This document shows positions 36,667-43,925 of a stretch of DNA of 64,000 nucleotides, in pieces (the stretch's first letter is position 1; every line of letters starts with the position of its first letter). The notes beneath the pieces were generated by a model. It was not told the origin of the DNA and made no database searches. It worked only from the letters and a program-made list of their open reading frames with translations. This DNA is from Neptunomonas phycophila. Lineage in GTDB: Bacteria > Pseudomonadota > Gammaproteobacteria > Pseudomonadales > Balneatricaceae. The stretch lies in the NCBI RefSeq assembly GCF_001922575.1, contig NZ_MRCI01000001.1, positions 868,001-932,000 of the forward strand, read 5' to 3'. The position numbers and the translations under genes were made by a program.

Positions 36667-37353
36667 TTACAGCCCCTTGTCTCTGAGTATCTGCAATATC
36701 TGAATGTCTTCGTCACCTAATCCCAGCATTTTTTGATGCCTGATCATAAAGTCTTTGACATGCGTCTCCGCACTTCCCAGACCGCTGGTACCTAAACGAT
36801 CAGTGACGCCTAGCTTCGATTGAGTCCCATGTAAGAACTCTTCAAACAAAGCTGCTTTACTTGGATTCTCACGTAATAGAATGTGGGTGTTATTAGCACC
36901 GCCTACGGATGCTTCAGCCTCGAAGTAATTTAACATTCGAAGTTCTTCAGAGCCTGGCTGGGCAATAACAACATCACGCTTTTTCGAAACTGCTGATATC
37001 AGTTCAGGTGACGCTGGTTCAACGCCCATCAAATCATCAGCACTACGCATGTTGATCTTGTTTGGAACAACCTTCCTCTCAATCACCAGCGTTTCGCCGG
37101 TCGAGCTACTTGCTTTTTGCCCTTTTAGCTTAATTCTTCGTGTATTCGCTCCAATAGCCTTCAGCTGCTTAAGTGATGATTCTATTACCTTTAAACTGTC
37201 TATGTAAGCGCTTACCGCTCGTGCTCCGCTGGCTATCCGTTTATTGACGGCGGTAACTTTCATGCCCATGACTGCTATGCGGGCTATGATGGCTGCAAAA
37301 CGGGCGGCTACGGCTAGGCCTCCTGAGATGAAGGCCAGTAGAATGCAGAACAA
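36667..37353 (-). CDS. Orphan effector C-terminal module (spacer plus toxin tip 2)
   Basis: This 228-residue frame repeats the parent effector's transmembrane/spacer region (ISGGLAVAARFAAIIARIAVMGMKV, then IKLKGQKASSSTGETLVIERKVV). It diverges right after KVVPNK into a different toxin of about 130 residues. The toxin contains LFEEFLHGTQ and later AETHVKDFMIRHQKMLGLGDED, which looks like an E-H-Q metallopeptidase-type toxin centre. That activity is a guess. There is no ATG. The frame opens after a TAA at 37390-37392, and the first usable start is TTG 37353 inside a membrane helix, so it is probably silent unless recombined. The partner immunity gene follows. Confidence 0.75.
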   Translation of the reverse strand: MFCILLAFISGGLAVAARFAAIIARIAVMGMKVTAVNKRIASGARAVSAYIDSLKVIESSLKQLKAIGANTRRIKLKGQKASSSTGETLVIERKVVPNKINMRSADDLMGVEPASPELISAVSKKRDVVIAQPGSEELRMLNYFEAEASVGGANNTHILLRENPSKAALFEEFLHGTQSKLGVTDRLGTSGLGSAETHVKDFMIRHQKMLGLGDEDIQILQILRDKGL

Positions 37354-37389
37354 AACTTCTAAAATGATATAAGCGGCGGCGCCGTATAA
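37057..37389 (-). repeat. 333-bp direct repeat of effector spacer, copy 2
   Basis: This segment aligns with 39826-40161 in the parent effector with about ten mismatches by eye and one 3-base indel (about 97% identity). It ends at the KVV(P/A)NK toxin junction on one side and abruptly at the codons for LYGA on the other. It is the homology arm a recombination event would use to place tip 2 on the parent gene. Confidence 0.93.
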
Positions 37390-37505
37390 TTACTTAAGTG
37401 GTCTCTAGGACATTACCTATATACTTTTATGACCAGTAACCTCACTTGGAACAGAAATGTTTACTTTTAATCAGGAAAATATTGCCAATATTAAAAAGCC
37501 TTATT

Positions 37506-38117
37506 CTATAAATTGATAATGTCTTCATTTTTTTCAAACATTTTATGAATTTCAAATTTAGATAGCTCCAAAAAGCTAAACCCTTTTAATTGCTCGTCTT
37601 TAATAAAGTTAAAAAATTTATCTTTTATAATTAACTCAATTAGATAAGGGTCTATAAATATTAGCGGAAGAGATGTAGGGTCTAAATCTCCTCTGATTTT
37701 AATTTTTTCAAAATCATAGGTGTTAACTAGAGGATTGTTTGGGTCTAGCTCAGATAAAAGCTCATATTTAGAGCCGTTTAAATCAATCACGCTTGTATAA
37801 ATTGTCGGCTTTATAACCCAGTACTCTTCATGATATTTATTGTTATTGTCAATAAAAACAGCTTCTTGGAATTTAATATCGTTAGTGTTTTATTTTAAAA
37901 ACTCAAAAAATATTTCCGAAAAAAACAATGACTTCGTTGTCTGTCATTACATCAGGAGGCATATCGAATTTATTATTTCCTTTATTATATGGGTCTTCGA
38001 AAAAAATGGATCTTTAGATTTGCCGATATCTCCTTCATCTAGGCGTTCAGATAATGAATGGGTCGATAAGTATGGGTAATTTCTGGATAAATCATTAAAG
38101 GGGGTGTAATATGCCAT
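37506..38117 (-). pseudogene. Frameshifted immunity gene, paralogue C
   Basis: From ATG 38117 (MAYYTPFNDLSRNYPYLSTH) the frame runs to a T run near 38003-38011. One extra base there shifts it, and a TAA follows in the restored frame near the codons for IFFEFLK. The remainder, including a 94-codon open piece at 37506-37790 (ending EKNEDIINL), aligns with the intact paralogue at 38156-38764, including YHEEYWVIKPT and LKGFSFLEL-type blocks. It is more diverged from B than D is. At least two lesions argue for true decay rather than a sequencing error. Confidence 0.8.
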
Positions 38118-38155
38118 AAGCTAGATTTTTTTGTTAAAAATATCGAAATTAAGTT

Positions 38156-38764
38156 CTATATGTTAATTATATCGTTATTTTTCTTAAAAATCTTATGAGG
38201 CTGAAATTTGGTAATATCGATAAAGCTTAAGCCAGTTAATTTGTTTTCTTTTATAAATTCTAAGATGCTTTCCTCTATAACTATTTCTTTAGTGTAAGGC
38301 TCAATAAATATAGGTTTTATTCCTTTGGTCTTTTTTTTATATACTATTATAGATTCGAATAAATAGTCGTTATAAAGTGGATTGTTAGAGTCTAATTCGA
38401 ATGTAAGTTCCATGATCGAACTTTTAGTGTCTATAATATCAATAATATCAGTTGGAACTATAGCCCAATAGTCTTCATGGTATTTTTTTGAGTTGTCTAT
38501 AAAAATAGACTCTTGATATTTTATGTTGTATTTTTTACTGCATAAATGATCTTTTAGTTTCGAGTTAGAAAATATAAAGTTGTCAAATATCATTAAATCT
38601 GGAGGGGATGAAAAGTTGTTGTTTGATTTTTTATATGCCTCTTCTATAAAAATGGGGTTATTTTTATCCCCAACTTCGCTTATCTCAAAATTTTCAGAGT
38701 TTTTATGTGAAGTAATAGAAGGTATATCACTTCTGGGTGTTCGGAAGGGTACGTAGTATTTCAT
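38156..38764 (-). CDS. Putative immunity protein B (intact paralogue)
   Basis: This 202-residue acidic protein is AT-rich in codon use and has no signal peptide. It starts MKYYVPFRTPRSDIPSIT and carries FIDNSKKYHEDYWAIVPTDIIDIID and PIFIEPYTKEIVIEESILEFIKENKLTGLSF, ending NNDIINI. The general layout resembles Imm11/DUF1629-type immunity proteins of polymorphic toxin loci, but this is a tentative resemblance. It follows the main effector's own immunity gene and has no adjacent toxin, so it may protect against a lost or foreign toxin. Paralogues C and D in the same array are broken. Confidence 0.65.
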   Translation of the reverse strand: MKYYVPFRTPRSDIPSITSHKNSENFEISEVGDKNNPIFIEEAYKKSNNNFSSPPDLMIFDNFIFSNSKLKDHLCSKKYNIKYQESIFIDNSKKYHEDYWAIVPTDIIDIIDTKSSIMELTFELDSNNPLYNDYLFESIIVYKKKTKGIKPIFIEPYTKEIVIEESILEFIKENKLTGLSFIDITKFQPHKIFKKNNDIINI

Positions 38765-38806
38765 TGTAAGAAACTTATAATTTTAATATATGTGAGTTTT
38801 CTCTAA
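38761..38806 (-). repeat. 46-bp identical leader repeat, copy 2
   Basis: It is identical to 36071-36116 and lies at the start codon and leader of the intact immunity paralogue B. Upstream of this point the two leaders diverge at once (AAACAT versus GGAAGG), which marks the edge of the duplicated unit. Confidence 0.92.
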
Positions 38807-38931
38807 GGAAGGTGCGATCAAGACCCAAATCAATGCTATGTAGATAAGCTATCTTGATACACATCAAAAAGTTAATGTTTTCGATTTTAAGGGGATATTA
38901 TTTATTCGTAGTATCCTTAGTTAGAGCTAAG

Positions 38932-39360
38932 TCAGCTCCAACTAGAAATTAAGTTGTTTTGCAGCGTTTTATTCATCCACACAGCATAAATATACCCCAT
39001 AAAATCCTCATCTTCATCCATTTCTGGTTCGACAGGTTCAAAGCTCGGAATATCAGCCCACCATGCGTCATATTCAATTGAGAAATTTTCCCCATCCAAC
39101 TCAACTTCAAAAACTGTCACTTTCTTTGAAAAATTATGAGAGTACCTAAGAACGACATCTTGAGACGATAAGTTCCACTTTTTCTCTCCAATCTGCAATA
39201 TCAATTGATTACCGTCTCTAAATATTGCTACTTTTCGCTGTCCTAATTGGTGAAAGTTTCCTTTCGGTTTTTCACTTGTATTTACAACAGGTTTGATGGC
39301 GCAAGTTGGGCTATCAAAATCTATCAACTCACCCCTATCAAATGGTTTAGATAAAATCAT
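38932..39360 (-). CDS. Putative immunity protein for the DUF4150 effector
   Basis: This 142-residue protein starts 3 bases after the effector stop, the standard place for cognate immunity. It has no signal peptide and is acidic, with EFDSPTCAIKPVV-like and FHQLGQRKVAIFRDGNQLILQIGEKKW blocks and WWADIPSFEPVEPEMDEDEDFMGYIYAVWM near the end. I do not recognise a named family. Its cytoplasmic nature implies that the toxin tip acts in the cytoplasm. Base composition is closer to the effector gene than to the AT-rich paralogues B-D. Confidence 0.75.
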   Translation of the reverse strand: MILSKPFDRGELIDFDSPTCAIKPVVNTSEKPKGNFHQLGQRKVAIFRDGNQLILQIGEKKWNLSSQDVVLRYSHNFSKKVTVFEVELDGENFSIEYDAWWADIPSFEPVEPEMDEDEDFMGYIYAVWMNKTLQNNLISSWS

Positions 39361-39363
39361 AAA

Positions 39364-41547
39364 TTACCTTTTTGGTTTCGAAATCCCAGTTAGTATATCC
39401 ATCGTATTATTTGACCTTAAAGCTGCATTGATTACTTCAGAAGAAGATCCATATTTAGAAAGCTGAGATTCATACGTTGGACCGGATTTATTTCCATACT
39501 TTGTTAGATTCCGCTGATAAACGGCTTCCAACGCTTCTGGGGTTTTGTAATGAGAAAGTCTCTCTTGGTTCCTCATTTCAACTATCTGCTTTGCAATATT
39601 GTCATCACCAATACCATCTCTTCTTAAGGTATCAATAAATTGCTGCTTCTTATTTAATCCAACATGGTAATCGAGTCTCGTAGTCCTCGCTTTTGCTACC
39701 TGATCCGCGTTAGTCCAATCAACTGGCCATTTACCAGAATGAAATTGTGAGTCTTTAGTAGGAAGATAACCATATACTCCTTTAGGGTCTACTGCCAAAT
39801 CTTTAGGCATATCCACATACCTAACCTTGTTTGCAACAACCTTCCTCTCAATCACCAGCGTTTCACCGGCCGAGCCACTTGCCTTTTGCCCTTTTAGCTT
39901 AATTCTTCGTGTATTCGCTCCAATAGCCTTTAGCTGTTTAAGTGATGATTCTATTACCTTTAAACTGTCTATGTAAGCGCTTACCGCTCGTGCTCCGTTG
40001 GCTATCCGTTTATTGACGGCGGTAACTTTCATGCCCATGACTGCTATACGGGCTATGATGGCTGCAAAACGGGCGGCTACGGCTAGGCCTCCTGAGATGA
40101 AGGCCAGTAGAATGCAGAACAAGACTTCTAAAATGATATAAGCGGCGGCAGCGCCGTATAAGAAAGCGTAGAAATTGGGAGGCACAGCACCAATAATTAG
40201 GCCTAAATACGATAAAAATATACGACCGGCGTCATCATTGATCAGTTCTAAAAACACACCGTAACTATCGGTGTCTTCTTTAATAGATCGGGCTAACTCG
40301 GGATCTATATCGGCGATAACGGTGTCGATAAAGTTGGCAATATCGGATGTGTTGGCACTCGATATGTTTTGGAAAAAAAGAAAAATATCATCACGATGCT
40401 CAAACAGTTTGAGGGAGATATCAGCAATGCTTTCTAGATCTTCCTTCGTCTCCTTGAAAAGATCAGCAATGTCATCAGCTACATCTTCGACTGTATTGGT
40501 GTAAGCGTTCCAAGCGTATTCCGATGCATCGGTTATTTGATTGCCAAACCATGCCCAAGGTTTTTCTTGTTGCGCTCCTTCTATCAGCCAGTTGGCAGCT
40601 TTCTTATGGCTGTCCTCAATACTGCCAACTGCCGTTTCGAGGCCTGCTGTGACTTTTTCGTAAGCGGTTTCAGACAACCCTTGCCAGTCTGTTTCTGTAA
40701 TCAGCTTTTTGGTGTCGGCTAAATGGTCGAACCAAAGCTCGGAACCTGCGAGTGCTCCATCTTTATAGCTTATCGCAGTCGAAAAAATTCCGTATTCATC
40801 CCATTGGGCTTGGAATTCTTGCATCGACGTTAAAACACGCCGATAAGTGGTATCTAGACTGCTTTCAAGTGAAAACCGCAACTCCCGGTTGACATCTTCT
40901 AGGCCGGGTATTGTATCACCCACAACCTGCACAGAGCCGGGATCCACGCCTACTTGTACCAGTGTTCCCGGTTCTTCTTGTGTTTGGATCGCCATGGCTT
41001 GGGAGGAGACGGTTGTATTATGTCCTGTCCCACCTGATAGGGTGCTCATGGGTGCAACGCATTGACCATTAATGCTTAAGATCAAGGGCGCTTCGTGTAT
41101 GGGCGTTTTCCAAGGATCATCATAAGTCGCAACAACTTTAACCCAGCTTGTGGGTTTATCAGGACCAACTTTGCTTTGTTTAGCTGCGGGTGTTGTTTGG
41201 TTCATCCACACTTGGTCGCCGGTGCGAACTGAGGGCTTTCCGTTGACATAAACGGATCCACTTTTTTCTAAGCCAAAGCTTATTTCAGTGAGGGTGCCGG
41301 TAACAATGCCACCCCTGCGGCCTGGCTCATCGCCGGTTACTCCGGTAATAAAGCTTTCGCCATGCATAAACGCTTCTTTGCCACCCGCGAACACATTGGG
41401 GCTAACATTTTCACTATTATCCATGGTGTGGGTGATGTTATAGGGAATAGGTCGCCAGCTTTTGCCGACTTTCGTCCAGCAGACATCAGGCGCCATGCTG
41501 ACTAGTGTATAGTCAGCTGTTTTGGTTGCAATTGATCCGTTTGCCAT
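39364..41547 (-). CDS. T6SS polymorphic effector with DUF4150 PAAR-like head
   Basis: The protein is 727 residues. Residues ~1-130 are a DUF4150/PAAR-like spike domain (LVSMAPDVCWTKVGKSWRPIPYNIT, GGIVTGTLTEISFGLEKSGSVYVNGKPSVRTGDQVWMN). A long helical middle (about 220-430) leads to hydrophobic segments at about 435-500 (YLGLIIGAVPPNFYAFLYGAAAAYIILEVLF), likely used for membrane translocation. The spacer ends at KVVANK near residue 572. The last ~155 residues are the toxin (GVYGYLPTKDSQFHSGKWPVDW, VEMRNQERLSHY, YGNKSGPT, NTMDILTGI), a tip type I associate with other polymorphic toxins but cannot name. No RHS/YD repeats are present. It would be loaded on VgrG by the DUF2169 adaptor. The cognate immunity gene follows. 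Confidence 0.88.
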   Translation of the reverse strand: MANGSIATKTADYTLVSMAPDVCWTKVGKSWRPIPYNITHTMDNSENVSPNVFAGGKEAFMHGESFITGVTGDEPGRRGGIVTGTLTEISFGLEKSGSVYVNGKPSVRTGDQVWMNQTTPAAKQSKVGPDKPTSWVKVVATYDDPWKTPIHEAPLILSINGQCVAPMSTLSGGTGHNTTVSSQAMAIQTQEEPGTLVQVGVDPGSVQVVGDTIPGLEDVNRELRFSLESSLDTTYRRVLTSMQEFQAQWDEYGIFSTAISYKDGALAGSELWFDHLADTKKLITETDWQGLSETAYEKVTAGLETAVGSIEDSHKKAANWLIEGAQQEKPWAWFGNQITDASEYAWNAYTNTVEDVADDIADLFKETKEDLESIADISLKLFEHRDDIFLFFQNISSANTSDIANFIDTVIADIDPELARSIKEDTDSYGVFLELINDDAGRIFLSYLGLIIGAVPPNFYAFLYGAAAAYIILEVLFCILLAFISGGLAVAARFAAIIARIAVMGMKVTAVNKRIANGARAVSAYIDSLKVIESSLKQLKAIGANTRRIKLKGQKASGSAGETLVIERKVVANKVRYVDMPKDLAVDPKGVYGYLPTKDSQFHSGKWPVDWTNADQVAKARTTRLDYHVGLNKKQQFIDTLRRDGIGDDNIAKQIVEMRNQERLSHYKTPEALEAVYQRNLTKYGNKSGPTYESQLSKYGSSSEVINAALRSNNTMDILTGISKPKR
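39826..40161 (-). repeat. 336-bp direct repeat of effector spacer, copy 1 (in parent gene)
   Basis: This is the parent copy of the repeat also found at 37057-37389. It encodes the last membrane helix and the spacer up to the toxin junction. Both copies point the same way, about 2.8 kb apart, so recombination between them would delete the intervening immunity genes and fuse the effector to toxin tip 2. Confidence 0.93.
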
Positions 41548-41613
41548 CGCTCTATCCTTAAGCTAGGTATTCGGGGATATTATCATGCGGCACTCCACAT
41601 AGGGAGTAGCCGT

Positions 41614-42645
41614 TTACTGTTTATATCCTCGTGCGGCTTCTATCCGTTTTTGAGTATCGGGGTGTGTCGAAAGAAATGAATGCTCCGTAGAGCTGTCTTC
41701 TTTGCTCTCGGGAATGATCTTTTCTAGCGCATCAGCGAATACATCTGGATTTAAACCTAAATCAGACAGGTGTGATAGTGCAAAGTTGTCGGCTTCGGTT
41801 TCCGCTTTTCTTGAGTAGCTTTGCTGCGTTAAAAAGGTAGGGAAGGCGACAATAAGGTCTTGCCCGAACGATAAATCACCGCCAACGATAAATACGGTAA
41901 GTAGAGTAATGGTTGATGAGCGGATGATCTGTTGAAGGCCATGACGATGTTCCACATGGCCTATTTCATGCAAAACTACACTGTTTAATTCATTCGGTTG
42001 ATCTAGCCGTTTCACCAGCTCGTCTGTAATAAAAATATCGCCAGAGGGGAGGGCAAATGCATTGGCAATTGGCTTGTGGCTGTTTTCCATCGACCTGAAA
42101 TGCAGTTTGATGGGGATGTCGGTGGACATGCGGCTAATTATTTTTTCTTCTATCTCTTCGCGAATGGTGGCCTGTTGGGCTTGAGGTAACTCGGATGGAG
42201 TAAACAGTAGCGAGTCTAGAACATCGATGCTGTGTTCGCCGATCTCTATATTAAGCTCGGCTGGTAACGCATGTGCAACTTGATGGCTAATGCTCGGGAT
42301 TCCCCATTTTAAAAAAGCCAGCGTCAATACCACCACAAATATGGCTGAGAAAATAATTAATGATAAGTTACTTTCTAATTTATGAAGCCATAAGTTATTT
42401 TTTTGACCTGTTTGAGAAATCCATTGGTCGATGGCGTGATTATCATTGGTTTCGAGTAATGTGCCATCGGGGAAGGAAATACGGCGTGTGGTATTACCCA
42501 CACGACTGCTGATTTGTAAGTCGCGAATTTCGCCACGAAGGCTATGGCCATCATCGCGTTCTAGGGTAAATTGACTGCCTCTGATATGAATGTCAGCCCG
42601 AGAACGGGCTGACTGATTAGCGGCATAGTGATAGCCTGAAATCAC
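41614..42645 (-). CDS. M48-family zinc metalloprotease, membrane-anchored
   Basis: This 343-residue protein has an N-terminal soluble part, a membrane segment near 93-113 (LSLIIFSAIFVVVLTLAFLKWG) and an M48 peptidase domain. The zinc motif is HEIGHVEHRHG near residue 224, with a downstream third ligand region SRKAETEADNFAL. The C-terminal SFLSTHPDTQKRIEAAR pattern is typical of M48. It overlaps the upstream yjgN-type gene by 4 bases, a pairing I have seen in other Proteobacteria. The likely role is membrane or envelope protein quality control. The substrate is unknown. Confidence 0.88.
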   Translation of the reverse strand: MISGYHYAANQSARSRADIHIRGSQFTLERDDGHSLRGEIRDLQISSRVGNTTRRISFPDGTLLETNDNHAIDQWISQTGQKNNLWLHKLESNLSLIIFSAIFVVVLTLAFLKWGIPSISHQVAHALPAELNIEIGEHSIDVLDSLLFTPSELPQAQQATIREEIEEKIISRMSTDIPIKLHFRSMENSHKPIANAFALPSGDIFITDELVKRLDQPNELNSVVLHEIGHVEHRHGLQQIIRSSTITLLTVFIVGGDLSFGQDLIVAFPTFLTQQSYSRKAETEADNFALSHLSDLGLNPDVFADALEKIIPESKEDSSTEHSFLSTHPDTQKRIEAARGYKQ

Positions 42646-43817
42646 AAACTAAGTCCTAAATCGCCTTGGATATCAAAGGTTCCACCTAGCTCTTCACCTA
42701 GCGCTGACTGCTTTTGTTGTTGCAAGCTTACATAGTGTTCTAGGTCTTGAGTTAATGTGCCAGAGGTCGAATTAGCGCGATATTTGGCTAAGCGAACTTT
42801 TATGAAAGGTATCGCCAAACCAATAGTGAAAATTACCAAAAACAGGTTGGTTAAGTGTATCCAAAATAAAGACTTCACTTTTAGGTTGGAATGTAGGTTT
42901 AACGCGTTATCAAGCTTTAGTTCATTAAACACATGGTTGTTAATGCGGGCTTCCATGTAAGAGCGAGCCCAAAAGCTAAATGCGAATACCAATAAATACC
43001 CACCCAAAAATGCGATATTAAACAAATTGGAGTCCAAGCCAGAACTCGATCCATTTTGTAGTGAGAATAAAGCGCCTAATCCTGATGCAAAACCAATAGC
43101 TCCAAAGATTGCGGCAAATAAAAGGAAGACGCCCAAGATTACCAAATACGTTTTAAAAAACACGCCAATACGGATGTTAGCGCTGAAATTGCCTTGGCCG
43201 TAATGGAGGTTGTTAACATGGTAGCGATACATAAGTGCTTGAATATATGGCCCCATAGCATAAATACTAATGATTGCTACAGGCCCTAAGAACATCGCAA
43301 CCATACCGCCCACAGTACCATTAATTAACCATGCGACACCGATAATTAAGCCCAATGCAACGGCGGGTAAGAAGGGGAGGAGTAGGATGTATTTATAGAC
43401 TGTCCCTAGGCCTCCATCAAAAGAGAAACGTACTTGGCGGTAGCTTGCCATACGTGCATGGAAGCGGTAGCTGCTCCAAATAATCCACGGAGAGGCCAGC
43501 ACTAGAATTAACGTTAACCCGATACCCACAAAAGGGAAGAACTGATTAATAATAATGTAAATCGCAAAGGCGATAGCTGCAATGATGCGTCCTTTGAAGA
43601 TTTGCCAGCCTGTTGCGTGGTATTCAAAGCTTGACCCATCAAAGAAGGTATTACCGTAAAAATAACGATTCGTGCGGACTTTAGCCCACGCGGAGTAGAT
43701 ACCCAGAGTAATTACAGAAAGCAGAACGTTAACGATCCATATCTTAAAGAATTCGCCACCTGCGCCTTTAAATTCAAAAGGACGAGTGGCGGATTGTGTG
43801 GCGATTGATTCGCTCAT
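42642..43817 (-). CDS. yjgN: YjgN-family (DUF898) multi-pass membrane protein
   Basis: This 391-residue protein starts with the YjgN/DUF898 pattern (PFEFKGAGGEFFKIWIVNVLLSVITLGIYSAWAKVRTNRYFYGNT), and a related block is repeated near the C terminus (SLFWIHLTNLFLVIFTIGLAIPFIKVRLAKYRA). About nine hydrophobic segments are visible. Its biochemical function is not known. Coupled translation with the M48 protease gene (4-base overlap) suggests a functional pair in the inner membrane. Confidence 0.9.
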   Translation of the reverse strand: MSESIATQSATRPFEFKGAGGEFFKIWIVNVLLSVITLGIYSAWAKVRTNRYFYGNTFFDGSSFEYHATGWQIFKGRIIAAIAFAIYIIINQFFPFVGIGLTLILVLASPWIIWSSYRFHARMASYRQVRFSFDGGLGTVYKYILLLPFLPAVALGLIIGVAWLINGTVGGMVAMFLGPVAIISIYAMGPYIQALMYRYHVNNLHYGQGNFSANIRIGVFFKTYLVILGVFLLFAAIFGAIGFASGLGALFSLQNGSSSGLDSNLFNIAFLGGYLLVFAFSFWARSYMEARINNHVFNELKLDNALNLHSNLKVKSLFWIHLTNLFLVIFTIGLAIPFIKVRLAKYRANSTSGTLTQDLEHYVSLQQQKQSALGEELGGTFDIQGDLGLSL

Positions 43818-43925
43818 AAAACTGACTCCATTCAGTCGTTAAGTTGTTGAGGTCGCGATTGTAGCAGAATGGAAACGTTTGTCAGTTAACCCAATGAAAA
43901 ATAGGAATTATTCCTAGGAACTTAT

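Noticed and set aside
37057-40161. Insertion sequence or transposon explanation for the 333-bp repeats
   Set aside because: The repeats are co-oriented coding spacer segments ending at the toxin junction. There is no transposase, terminal inverted repeat or target duplication.
39364-41547. Rhs-type effector
   Set aside because: No RHS/YD repeats or core-cleavage motif. The head is DUF4150 PAAR-like and the middle is helical with membrane segments.
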